From Sphingobacterium corticibacterium (GTDB taxonomy: Bacteria; Bacteroidota; Bacteroidia; Sphingobacteriales; Sphingobacteriaceae), in assembly GCF_004208525.1 (NCBI RefSeq), contig NZ_SGIT01000001.1, positions 1,364,001 through 1,428,000 of the forward strand: DNA of 64,000 nucleotides, written 5' to 3'. Both the position numbers and the translations under genes were made by a program. Under the pieces are notes generated by a model, which searched no databases, had not been told where the DNA came from, and saw only the letters and a list, made by a program, of their open reading frames with translations. This document shows positions 17,413 to 26,400 of the stretch, in pieces. Positions within the stretch are counted from its first letter, which is position 1. Each line of letters opens with the position of its first letter.

Positions 17413-17496
17413 TGCCCAGGAGCAGATTCGAACTGCCACGCCCTTGCGAGCGCCACCCCCTCAAGATGGTGCGTCTACCAATTTCGCCACCTGGGC
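17413..17496 (-). tRNA. tRNA-Leu, anticodon GAG
   Basis: Read on the minus strand: acceptor stem GCCCAGG pairing with CCTGGGC plus discriminator A; D arm GCG...CGC; anticodon stem CCATC/GGTGG holding the loop TTGAGGG, so the anticodon is GAG (Leu, CUC/CUU). A long variable arm (GCGCTCGCAAGGGCGT) marks a class II tRNA, and the T arm contains GTTCGAATC. The 84-base gene does not encode the CCA end. It is followed by the shared terminator. Confidence 0.97.
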
Positions 17497-17558
17497 ATTG
17501 CGTTAGCAAAAGTAATGCTTTTTAGGACATTTGAAAAAGATTTCAAGCAATTTTAAGA

Positions 17559-18437
17559 TTATTTCTGTAAGTTATTGTCTATCAAAGTCTGAATAATTCC
17601 ATCTACTAACCCCACCCTAGGAGCAACAATATTTTTTAACCGTCCTACTTTCATAATGGTTAGGAAAATCTCAGCAGCCGGGATAATAACATCAGCCCTA
17701 TCCTGCTTTAACCCCAACACATGAATACGATCCTTCAGCGAATAAGCATTTAAATGCTGATAAATAGCTCGAAGCTTAGCATAAGACATCGGTTTGTCGG
17801 CTTTATCATTAGCGATCCGTGAAAGCTTATTGATATTCCCACCTGTTCCGATCCCGTATATGTGTTTGTATTTTTTGGTATGCTCCTTTATCCATTGTTT
17901 CATATCATCCCAGGTTTCGGGTTTATCCTGGTTATCCAATATTCGGATAGTTCCTAAATTGAAAGATTTGGAAGCCACCAACGTTCCATCTGCAAAAAGC
18001 GAGATCTCTGTACTTCCACCTCCCACATCGATATAAAGATAAACTTTATCTGCATTCATCTTGTCTTGAAGATGACTGCTATAAATAATTTTCGCTTCCT
18101 TACTCCCATCTATGATTTGAATATCGATACCTACTTTTTGACAAGCCTTCACAATATCTCCGCCATTGTCTGCCTCTCGCATGGCGGAGGTAGCACAAGC
18201 CATATAATCAGAAACACGATAAACATCCATTAGATTCCGAAAAGCTTGCATCGTTTTCACCATATTATCAAATTTAGATTTTGAAATATGATGATCTATA
18301 AACGCATCATCACCTAAGCGTAAAGGTACGCGAATAAGTGCTTCTTTTTTAAACTGGACAGGTTTAGTTTCAGGATTAACTTCCGCAATTAATAATCTAA
18401 CCGCGTTAGATCCGATGTCTATAGCTCCGTATCTCAC
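17559..18437 (-). CDS. Ppx/GppA-family phosphatase
   Basis: 292 residues, the N-terminal actin-like ASKHA part of exopolyphosphatase/guanosine pentaphosphatase, without the C-terminal HD domain of E. coli Ppx. The start IDIGSNAVRLLI (phosphate 1 loop), YIDVGGGSTEISLF (phosphate 2 loop, about 145-158) and IGTGGNINKLS are the diagnostic motifs. It may hydrolyse polyphosphate or pppGpp. The start codon is GTG (complement of 18435-18437). This short form is common in Bacteroidota. It diverges from the agmatinase-family gene. Confidence 0.9.
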   Translation of the reverse strand: MRYGAIDIGSNAVRLLIAEVNPETKPVQFKKEALIRVPLRLGDDAFIDHHISKSKFDNMVKTMQAFRNLMDVYRVSDYMACATSAMREADNGGDIVKACQKVGIDIQIIDGSKEAKIIYSSHLQDKMNADKVYLYIDVGGGSTEISLFADGTLVASKSFNLGTIRILDNQDKPETWDDMKQWIKEHTKKYKHIYGIGTGGNINKLSRIANDKADKPMSYAKLRAIYQHLNAYSLKDRIHVLGLKQDRADVIIPAAEIFLTIMKVGRLKNIVAPRVGLVDGIIQTLIDNNLQK

Positions 18438-18464
18438 AAATAATATTTTTGATGGTGTTGATTA

Positions 18465-18510
18465 TACCTTTTAATAAGGTACAATATTAACAAATCCAAT
18501 ATTAATATTG
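18465..18510. promoter_or_regulatory. Palindrome cluster between ppx-like and agmatinase-like genes
   Basis: Three symmetric elements lie in the 145-base divergent gap: TACCTT-TTAAT-AAGGTA (18465-18481), the repeat CAATATTAA at 18482-18490, and the perfect palindrome CAATATTAATATTG (18497-18510), whose left part repeats CAATATTAA 15 bases further on. They could be operator sites for a regulator of either gene. AT-rich palindromes arise by chance fairly easily, so this is tentative. Confidence 0.35.
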
Positions 18511-18581
18511 TATTAAGTTAATGTATCTATTTTATTTTTATCTTTCTATTATCTTTACAACCAAAATTAAATCATTACACC

Positions 18582-19661
18582 ATGTCTACAAAAGAACAAA
18601 AAATAGCAAATTTTGATCCATCGCAGCCAGGCTTGGCTGATGCTAGCATCTATGGCCTACCGTTTACTGCCGACGAAAGTGAAATTATCGTCGTACCTGT
18701 ACCATGGGAAGTAACCGTGAGCTATGGTGAAGGAGCATCACTAGGTCCAGAAACCATTATGGAAGCATCTTTTCAAGTAGACTTACTTCATCAGGAGTTT
18801 CCCGATTTATGGAAACTTGGTATATACATGGACGAAGCTCCGGCGCATTGGGTATCCAATAGTGAACGATACAAAGAGTTGGCCCAACCTATTATAGAAG
18901 CCTTAGAAGCGGGAAAGGACATTCAACAGAGCCCCGAACTCCAAGCAGATTTAGCGATCATCAACGAAGCTTGTGAGTCTTTGAATAATGCTTTACATCA
19001 ACACGTATCAAATTGGTTTGCCAAAGGCAAAAAGGTCATCCTACTCGGTGGAGATCATTCTACTCCGTTAGGATACTACCGTGCTTTGGCTGATAAATAT
19101 GATAATTTTGGTATTCTTCATTTTGATGCACACATGGATCTTCGCATCGCATATGAAGGTTTTACCTATTCACACGCTTCTATTATGTACAATGCTATTC
19201 AATTACCTCAAGTTAGCAAATTGATTCAAGTAGGAATACGTGATTTTTGTGAACAAGAGGTTTCTGTTGTAAAATCTTCTGATAAAATACACGTTTTTAC
19301 CGATGCCGATCTCAAAGCAAAACAATTTGAAGGTAAAACATGGCGGCAACAAGTCGATGAAATGATCGGTTTACTTCCTTACAACGTTGCGGTGAGTTTC
19401 GACATTGACGCCTTATATAGATGGTATTGCCCAAATACTGGAACACCGGTACCGGGTGGACTATCCTATGAACAAGCGACCTATATGCTGAATACTTTAG
19501 CGAATTCCGACAAGAATATCATTGGTATTGACTTAGTCGAGGTAGCACCGGGGGAAACGGATGAATGGGACGGGAATGTCGGCGCGCGCCTACTATTCCA
19601 CCTATGTGGTGTGTTAGCAAAAAACAATGGATTAGATACCGGTACACCCATTATGTTTTAA
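18582..19661 (+). CDS. Agmatinase/arginase (ureohydrolase) family protein
   Basis: 359 residues of the binuclear manganese ureohydrolase family. Metal-ligand motifs are present: GGDHS (about 157-161), DAHMD (about 183-187) and FDIDALY with DxD (about 274). The last motif normally continues D-P; here it continues YRWYCPNTGTPVPGG, a variant I associate with a Bacteroidota 'agmatinase family' clade. The N terminus is longer than in classic agmatinases. The true substrate (agmatine, arginine, formimidoylglutamate or other guanidine) cannot be fixed. It is transcribed alone, divergent from ppx. Confidence 0.88.
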   Translation: MSTKEQKIANFDPSQPGLADASIYGLPFTADESEIIVVPVPWEVTVSYGEGASLGPETIMEASFQVDLLHQEFPDLWKLGIYMDEAPAHWVSNSERYKELAQPIIEALEAGKDIQQSPELQADLAIINEACESLNNALHQHVSNWFAKGKKVILLGGDHSTPLGYYRALADKYDNFGILHFDAHMDLRIAYEGFTYSHASIMYNAIQLPQVSKLIQVGIRDFCEQEVSVVKSSDKIHVFTDADLKAKQFEGKTWRQQVDEMIGLLPYNVAVSFDIDALYRWYCPNTGTPVPGGLSYEQATYMLNTLANSDKNIIGIDLVEVAPGETDEWDGNVGARLLFHLCGVLAKNNGLDTGTPIMF

Positions 19662-19763
19662 ATTCGTTTCTTGTCTTATGGCAAGATATCACTTTTTCCA
19701 AGCGCTTATCTTTGGTTAAAGATAATATGGCAAACAAGCTGTTTATCGAAAAAATTTAAAATC

Positions 19764-20204
19764 ATGACAAGACTACACGCCTACCTCAATTTTAATGGAA
19801 ACTGTGAAGAAGCTTTTCAGTTTTACCAAACTGTTTTCGGCGGCCCGCTACAAGGGGTTCATCGATTTGGAGATATGCCCGCAGATCCAAATTTTAGCAT
19901 CTCCGAAACAGACAAAAGCAAAATCATGCACACAGCTTTGCGAATTAACGAGCATGCGATGATCATGGGTTCGGACTGCGTCGAGAGTTTTGGTCAAAAA
20001 GCTGTATTTGGTACAGCTAACTATATTATGCTGGACACCGACTCGGCAGAACAGGCACGGGAACTGCATAATAAACTCAGCGTAAATGCACAAACCATGG
20101 AAATGGATCTGGGTGAAACATTCTTTGCTGAATTGTTCTCTTCCTTCATAGATCAGTTTGGCATCACTTGGATGATTCACTACGAAGGCAATAAAACAAT
20201 GTAG
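19764..20204 (+). CDS. Single-domain VOC/PhnB-like protein
   Basis: 146 residues from the ATG at 19764 (MTRLHAYLNFNGNCEEAFQFY). The open frame extends about 90 bases upstream, but this start has the family's N-terminal strand and follows the agmatinase-family stop sensibly. It has one PhnB-type VOC repeat pair: FYQTVFGG early, HTALRINEHAMIMGSD in the middle and FGITWMIHYE at the end. The biochemical role is unknown. It is a distant relative of the two-domain VOC gene at 15.6-16.4 kb. Confidence 0.9.
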   Translation: MTRLHAYLNFNGNCEEAFQFYQTVFGGPLQGVHRFGDMPADPNFSISETDKSKIMHTALRINEHAMIMGSDCVESFGQKAVFGTANYIMLDTDSAEQARELHNKLSVNAQTMEMDLGETFFAELFSSFIDQFGITWMIHYEGNKTM

Positions 20205-20441
20205 TAATCGATAAACTTGAGTCTTTAAAGATTTCTTTTTAAGAAGAAAGAAAAAAATTATTATTCTTTAGGATTAATTTTGGTTTAAACGATATTATAT
20301 TTATATTCGAACCGGAAGCATCTAAGCCTAATAAGATAAGCTGCTAGGGAGGGTCGGATAAAAAATTAGATTATTATCTAAAATTTGTATTTGTGGCATA
20401 GAATTAGTGTATTAAACTATAAATCTTAAACTTGAATAATA
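20205..20441. other. HU upstream region
   Basis: 237 non-coding bases before the HU gene. The segment at about 20311-20360 is GC-richer than its surroundings, with short complementary pieces (ACCG/CGGT-like and AGC/GCT ends), so an mRNA leader structure is possible. A TTTG-containing stretch at 20389-20397 might belong to the promoter, but no exact TAnnTTTG box is present. No ORF is supported. Confidence 0.4.
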
Positions 20442-20738
20442 ATGAACAAAACAGACTTGATTAAGCATATTGCCAGCGAGGCTGGAATTACGCAGTCACA
20501 AGCAGAGAAAGCCGTTAACAGTTTTACAGGAGCCGTATCCTCATCTTTAGCAAAGGGCGAAAACGTGACCTTAATTGGTTTCGGAACTTTTGGTATATCT
20601 GATCGTGCTGCTCGCAACGGTAGAAACCCGCAAACGGGTGCTACTATCAAAATAGCTGCGAAAAAACTCCCTAAATTTACGGCAGGTAAGGCTCTTAAAG
20701 AGGCCGTAGATGCACCTAAAAAGGGAAAGAAAAAATAG
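20442..20738 (+). CDS. HU-family DNA-binding protein
   Basis: 98 residues. HU homologues bend and compact DNA as dimers. The start [25 protein letters not shown], the central [11 protein letters not shown] and the DNA-binding arm [14 protein letters not shown] (with the intercalating Pro region) are canonical, followed by [15 protein letters not shown] and a basic tail PKKGKKK. It is monocistronic, bounded by a long upstream region and an immediate intrinsic terminator, as expected for a highly expressed nucleoid protein. Confidence 0.97.
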   Translation: MNKTDLIKHIASEAGITQSQAEKAVNSFTGAVSSSLAKGENVTLIGFGTFGISDRAARNGRNPQTGATIKIAAKKLPKFTAGKALKEAVDAPKKGKKK

Positions 20739-20753
20739 GTTAAAAATAATTAC

Positions 20754-20789
20754 AAAAAAAATAGGGAGCTTGGCTCCCTATTTTTTTTG
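20754..20789 (+). terminator. Intrinsic terminator of the HU gene
   Basis: Stem ATAGGGAGC / GCTCCCTAT with a three-base loop, preceded by seven A and followed by a run of eight T, so it can act in both directions. Confidence 0.92.
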
Positions 20790-20795
20790 TAAAAA

Positions 20796-20965
20796 CAACT
20801 TACGACAGCCCCGTATGACGTGTATACTTAGCGGATTTTTTACGAGGCTGCGTAAGTTGGGGATCTTATTGGTTTCGGCGGTGGTAAAGAAGTCCATGTG
20901 CTTCCCGTTCATACCGGGCTGTGTGTCCTAAAATTTGTATTATAAACACACTATAAACGGACACA
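20796..20965. other. Structured non-coding segment with competing inverted repeats
   Basis: Directly after the HU terminator. Arms 20796-20815 and 20841-20859 pair over 18-19 positions (CAACTTACG, one bulged A, CAGCC, one mismatch, CGTA). Part of the left arm (20805-20816, ACAGCCCCGTAT) can instead pair with 20911-20922 (ATACCGGGCTGT, one mismatch), and TGTGTCC at 20922-20928 pairs with GGACACA at 20959-20965. It may be a decayed mobile-element end, an interspersed repeat or a small RNA. No convincing ORF covers it. Confidence 0.55.
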
Positions 20966-21194
20966 TAGACCACCACCACCTATTGCCAAATATTTTTTTT
21001 AGGCTTTCAATCCCAATACATTAAAGAACAATCAAAATCTCTTATAAATTATGTCAAGATTAATTCTTAGCCCCTTATTTCGCTTATAAAAATAAAAATT
21101 CGGTTTGCATAAGCTAAGATATTATGGTTTCCACTTCAAATATACAACATCTTTTACTAAAAGCAAATATTTATTAAACTTTATTTATATAAAA
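20966..21194. other. AT-rich gap before the XRE gene
   Basis: About 230 bases of AT-rich sequence with no coding frame resembling a protein family and no strong hairpin. The promoter of the XRE gene should be in its right part. Confidence 0.5.
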
Positions 21195-21221
21195 TTTGCG
21201 CAAACAATGATTCTATTTGCG
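21195..21221 (+). promoter_or_regulatory. Possible operator: TTTGCG repeats before XRE gene
   Basis: A perfect palindrome TTTGCGCAAA (21195-21204) is followed by a second TTTGCG at 21216-21221, 21 bases further (two helical turns), ending two bases before the GTG start. Such spacing suits dimer binding and autoregulation by the XRE protein it precedes, but there is no direct evidence. Confidence 0.35.
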
Positions 21222-21223
21222 AT

Positions 21224-21697
21224 GTGCGACATATCAACCGGGATATACTTATTGGCATCGGCGCTAAACTTCGCGCACGACGCGAAGCATTGTCTTTCTC
21301 ACAGAATGACATCGCAAATATGACAGGACTTACCGTCAATACGGTCTCAGCCTTAGAAAAGGGCAAAGGCTCTACATTGAATAACTTCCTACTTATTTGT
21401 CGTGCTCTAAAAATACAACCCAAGGAGGTTTTTGCAAATGATATAGACCTCACACCGCTCTACACACTTCCTCCATCAACAAAACATAGAATAGATATCA
21501 CCAAAAAACTAGACGAATTAGTCAATAACAGTGACTTCTTCCAAACCCCTAAACGGGTTGCGCAAGTTATTGAAAAGCTGGAATCTGATAAAAGTGAGAG
21601 CAATAAATTCTCCGTTTATCTCACGGCTTACTGCAAAGAAGGAGAATTAGAATATATTAAAGAAGGTAACATCAAACGCTACGTAAAAAAGAAATAA
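21224..21697 (+). CDS. XRE-family helix-turn-helix regulator
   Basis: 157 residues from a GTG start; no in-frame ATG exists upstream before the stop at 21158. The N-terminal HTH (GAKLRARREALSFSQNDIANMTG...TVNTVSALEKGKGS) is a HipB/XRE domain. The C-terminal half (NNSDFFQTPKRVAQVIEKL...KEGELEYIKEGNIKRYVKKK) is a conserved-looking extension not matched to a known fold by me. It has no adjacent toxin gene, so it is not obviously half of a toxin-antitoxin pair. The stop codon lies inside a perfect 15-bp hairpin. Confidence 0.85.
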   Translation: MRHINRDILIGIGAKLRARREALSFSQNDIANMTGLTVNTVSALEKGKGSTLNNFLLICRALKIQPKEVFANDIDLTPLYTLPPSTKHRIDITKKLDELVNNSDFFQTPKRVAQVIEKLESDKSESNKFSVYLTAYCKEGELEYIKEGNIKRYVKKK

Positions 21698-21728
21698 GTC
21701 TCTTTACGTTGAAGTAAAGAGACTTATT
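21693..21728. terminator. Bidirectional terminator, perfect 15-bp stem
   Basis: AATAAGTCTCTTTAC and GTAAAGAGACTTATT pair perfectly around a six-base loop. The stop codon of the XRE gene (21695-21697) is part of the left arm, and the SusD gene on the other strand ends 23 bases away, so the hairpin serves both convergent genes. Confidence 0.8.
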
Positions 21729-21750
21729 ATTTCTAGCGCTCTAGTGTTTT

Positions 21751-23436
21751 TTAATTATAGCCTGGGTTTTGCAAAACTTCAGCTTCGTTGATATCGAGTG
21801 CTGCTTGCGGAATAGGACGATAGATCTTATCCTGTCCGTCCTGACCACGAAATGCTGCGTCCACACCAACCCGCCGTATATCAAAGTTATAACGTCCGCA
21901 CAACTCTTTTAATTTTCCCGTACGACGTAGTTCCGCCCAACGCAAATACTCGCCAGCAAACTCTTTAGCACTTTCGATCAGCAAACCATCCAACGCTTCA
22001 CTTTGACTGGATGCATTTGCAATACTTTGTGAAGGCTTAAGTGTACTACCGTCTTTGGCATTTTCAGGGCGGTCCAAAACCCGCTGTACGTATTGTTCCG
22101 CCGTCGGAAAATCATTTAAGCCGATACTAGCTTCTGCATATAGAAAATAAGTTTCTGCTTTACGAGCCAATACAATATCCCGTACACTAGCGTGTGTACT
22201 GAAGACTTGTCTCGTACTTGGGCTGTCAAACTTTTTGATAACCGGCGTACTCATATCTATCTGATAGGCCGCACGATATGCTTGCTCATCATATTTGAAC
22301 GGATAGTAGCGAAAATTTGGAGCGATCTGGTGTTCTTTTCCGGCAACCCAGGCTAAGGAATCCGCACGCGTGTATTCCCGATCCCATACCCGTGGATAAT
22401 AAGCCCGAATTAATATTTCATTTTTGTCCTTATTACCATCATAGTAATCAAAATACTGATCGTAGATCGTCAACATAAACGTCGCATCATACCGGGCATC
22501 GTTCTCTTCATAAAACTTATGTAAATTCCAAGCAGGAATCAACGGCGAAGACATATACTTATGATTTAACTCTGCTCCTCCCAAGTAGGGGCCAAATAAA
22601 GACTGCTGGTTGTTTCCTTCGCTAACATCGCCGATCGATTTTCCATCGTATTGTACAGCAAACAATACCTCGTCATTCATTTCATTCGATGGAGACCATA
22701 ACGCCTCATACGGAATACTGATACTATAGCCGCCGATTGCTGTTTCTGCATACTCTTGTGCCTTTGTAAAATCAGCACTTTCTCCCAAATCCCAAGCTCT
22801 TGTTAAATAAGCTTTGGCAAGATAATGATTTGCCGCAGCCTTACTCACCCGAGCGCGATCATCTTTCAAATCGGGCAATGCTGCTTCCATTTCACGGATA
22901 ACAAAATCAAAAGACGCTTCTAACGATTGCCGAGGCAAATTTAAACGCGGCCCTTCCAAGGTGGGTTCGTCATTGATAACGATGCCTCCAAACTGCTCAA
23001 TCAGGGTAAAATGATAGAAAGCGCGTAAAAATCTCAACTCGGCTAACCAGGTTTTTCGCTGTTCTTCATCCACCTCGGTGATATCGTTATAAAAAATCGC
23101 CACGTTGATGTTTTGTATAGCTTCATAACAATTTCGATAAAATGTTAGCACATCGCCATTATCAGCGAAAAGCTGCGTATACTCCATCAAGGCACGGTTG
23201 GCCTGCTCTCTATTCATTTGATAGATATCCGTACCACCCAATAAAAGCCAAGGTGCTTCCGTACCGAAGGTAGTCCGCAATGTAGCATACGAAGAATTTA
23301 CGATAGACCGATATCCCGCCTCTGTTCGATAAAACTCGTCATTGGTAATACCTCCCCGGTTATCCTCTTCGAGAAATTTAGCACATCCCGATAGCATCAG
23401 TACCCCAACAAATAATGTATATATTATTTTTTTCAT
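21751..23436 (-). CDS. RagB/SusD-family outer-membrane nutrient-binding lipoprotein
   Basis: 561 residues. The lipoprotein signal MKKIIYTLFVGVLMLSGC has a clear lipobox (LSGC, Cys18), so the mature protein is anchored in the outer membrane. The SusD fold is indicated by a TPR-like helical region (LAELRFLRAFYHFTLIEQFG, ANHYLAKAYLTRAW) and the C-terminal NPGYN. It caps the SusC transporter encoded 15 bases upstream and binds ligand at the surface. Nearby there is no enzyme or sigma/anti-sigma pair to reveal the substrate. Confidence 0.93.
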   Translation of the reverse strand: MKKIIYTLFVGVLMLSGCAKFLEEDNRGGITNDEFYRTEAGYRSIVNSSYATLRTTFGTEAPWLLLGGTDIYQMNREQANRALMEYTQLFADNGDVLTFYRNCYEAIQNINVAIFYNDITEVDEEQRKTWLAELRFLRAFYHFTLIEQFGGIVINDEPTLEGPRLNLPRQSLEASFDFVIREMEAALPDLKDDRARVSKAAANHYLAKAYLTRAWDLGESADFTKAQEYAETAIGGYSISIPYEALWSPSNEMNDEVLFAVQYDGKSIGDVSEGNNQQSLFGPYLGGAELNHKYMSSPLIPAWNLHKFYEENDARYDATFMLTIYDQYFDYYDGNKDKNEILIRAYYPRVWDREYTRADSLAWVAGKEHQIAPNFRYYPFKYDEQAYRAAYQIDMSTPVIKKFDSPSTRQVFSTHASVRDIVLARKAETYFLYAEASIGLNDFPTAEQYVQRVLDRPENAKDGSTLKPSQSIANASSQSEALDGLLIESAKEFAGEYLRWAELRRTGKLKELCGRYNFDIRRVGVDAAFRGQDGQDKIYRPIPQAALDINEAEVLQNPGYN

Positions 23437-23451
23437 CTCTTTCTCCTTTAA

Positions 23452-26400
23452 TTAAAATCTAACATTCACCCCCAGTTGATACGTCACGTTACTCGGCCCG
23501 TTTCCGTTACTCAACGCTGTCGTAGCATATTCCGGATCCCAACCTTCATATTTGGTAAAGACAAAAGGATTCAAAATATTAGCATATATACGCATGGATG
23601 ACATCTTCCATTTCGAAACTATTTCACTTGGCAATGAATATCCCATCACAATATTCCGAATCTTAACAAAAGAGGCGTCCGTATAACGTCCGTTATTACC
23701 GTAATAAGGCCCTACATTCTGCGGATGTGGATATTTTGCATCCTCATTACCGATGCCGCTATCCCCCCATACAGCTTGTGGGCTTCCATCGGCATGCGTT
23801 CCCCAATTATTCCAATCATAACGTGGCACGCCTGGCGGAATATAATAATCATAATTAATTTTTGGACGACCGCGTTGTGTATTTTGTGGGCCAAATTCTT
23901 CTAGGAAGCTATCCGCAACAAAAACGCCTTGACGGGTATATAAGTTGACAGAAAGATCCCAGTTTTTATAACGAAGGTTGGAGGTCACGCTACCAATCCA
24001 ATCTGGATAAGGCGAGCCTAGGATCACCCGATCAGCTGGTGTTATCTCCCCGTTACCGTCTGTATCAGCAGCAATAGCCTGACCGGGTTGTTGACCATAC
24101 TGTGCAGCTTCAGCTAACTGATCCATACGCCATAAACCCGTAATCCGATAATCGTATATAACTTCTATAGGCTGCCCGATAAAGCGTGCTTCTCCTACGA
24201 CATCCTCTTCCTTTCCATATAAACTACGGATTTGGTTTTTATTATGGGAAAACATGAAAGAGGTTGTCCATTCCCAGTCGCTGCGACTGATATTTGTTGT
24301 ATGCAACCCTACTTCCACCCCTCGATTATTGACGGAACCGATATTATCCATCATGTATGGCACACCTGATTCAACCGTGAGGGTACGCTGCATCAACAAA
24401 CCATCAGAAAGCTTGTCATACAACTCGACGTTACCGCGTACGCGATAATTAAATAGACTAAAATCTACCCCTACATTTAACTCCCTGGTTTTTTCCCACG
24501 TGATGACCGGATTAATTGGAGGGCCCGAAAGGAAGCCTCTCACGGCATCGCCATTGAAATCGTACCAGATGATCGAACCCGTTTGCGGCGTCAACTGAGA
24601 CCCAAATGCCTCAATACCATTATTATTACCCGAGTATCCAAGGCTCGCCCGTAGTTTCAGGTCATTGACAACGGAGGCATCCTGCATAAAATTTTCTTCA
24701 GAGATACGCCATGCTGCTGCCATGGATGGAAACGCAGCCCATTTATTACGTAATCTGGAACTGCCATCGTAACGAACGGTACCCGTTAATAGATAGCGTC
24801 CTTTGAAATCATAGTTTGCCCGAGCGGCAAAAGAAAGCAAACTTGTTTCCGCATAGGATGTTCCGGATTGATTTGGTGCAAATGAACCACTAAATAGATT
24901 ATACCACTGCGATGGGTAAGGCAAATCGTTTGCACCGGCCTGAATCCCCTCTATCCGGGTCTTATAAGCACTTTGGATCAACGAGACGTCTATCTTATGA
25001 TCATCGCCAAAAAGCGTGTTATAATTAATGACATTATCCCAAGTCCATTCTAAACTTTCGATATTATTCTGATAAGAAACATCCTGATTTCGCGTTCCGG
25101 GCACGATACCATAGTACCGGCCTGTCCGCGTGCGGTTAAGTCTAGGCATGAAGGTACTACGGATCGATAGATTTTCCATCGGACGCAATTCTGCAAAAAT
25201 ATTAGACAATATATCGTATTGACGAATTTCCTCCGTACCGCTGTTGATTTCGTTCAACGGATTCGGCGAGCTGGTAAAATTCCCATCACCTTGAATCGAC
25301 GTAGCAATACCCGGCTGCGCAATTAGACTACCGTTATCGTCGTAGGCATACAATATTGATGGCATACGCAGGATGTCACGGTAGCCGTGCTCACTTCCGG
25401 CGTTGTTCACACCGTGCACAAAATTGATACTTGCTCCGGTACTAAAATAATCAGATGTTTTATGCTCTACCGAAAGTTTCAACGTATATCGATTCAAATC
25501 TTCCTTCAGAAAATTACCGACTTCCTGTTGATATCCCACGCCTAAATTATAGGTTAACTTCTCGGAAGCACCAGCGATGCCTAGGTAATGGTTTTGTTGT
25601 TGCCCTGTCTTCGTCCCCAAGCCCAACCAGTCCTCGTACTCTTCATTGTATAAGCGCGATTCCAACAGCGGACTGTTCTGTAAAATAGTATTTGGAGTTC
25701 CTAAAGAATACTGATCGTTAGCATAGGTATAAAATGCGGATGTACGAAAATCAACCCATTCCCGACCATCCATAAAATTCGGAATCCTGGCCAATTGCCG
25801 CACACCGTAATAGCCGTCATACGTCACCGTTGTTCGCGTATCTCCCGGTCTGCCGGCATTCTTGGTGGTCACGATAACAACACCGTTTGATCCCCTTGAT
25901 CCATAGATAGCTGTCGAAGAGGCATCTTTTAAAACATCAATATTTTCAATATCGGCCGGGTTCAAAAAATCTATATTTCCAGTGGCAATACCGTCTACGA
26001 TATACAAGGGATTACCGCCAGCGATAGAATTTTGCCCTCTAATCTGGATATTGAATGATCTTCCAGGACGTGTAGATGTACTATTGATATCAACTCCCGG
26101 CACTGTACCTTGTAAAGCCTCCATAGCAGAAGTCGTCCCGCGCTCCTGTAGTTCTTTACCGCCAACCGAGCCTACTGCCCCCGTGAGATCTCTTTTTCGA
26201 ACACTACCATATCCTACTGCTACCACTTCATCCAAGATCTGGGCTTCGTCCACGACTAGAACGATATCCAATGTTGTCTCCCTTCCTAAAGATAAAACTT
26301 TGGACTTGTACCCCATCAGATCGACAGCAAGAGTATGCGTTCCTTCTTGCGGAATAGTTAGTCTAAAAGCACCATCGGCATCGGTGCTGACACCTATCGT

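Noticed and set aside
20710-20931. 73-codon plus-strand frame running out of the HU gene (RQPRMTCILSGFF...)
   Set aside because: It starts inside hu in another frame, crosses the HU terminator and is explained by the inverted-repeat region; probably a chance frame through a repeat.
21224-21697. Half of a HipBA or other toxin-antitoxin system
   Set aside because: The XRE protein has no adjacent toxin-like gene on either side; the neighbours are non-coding sequence and a SusD gene.
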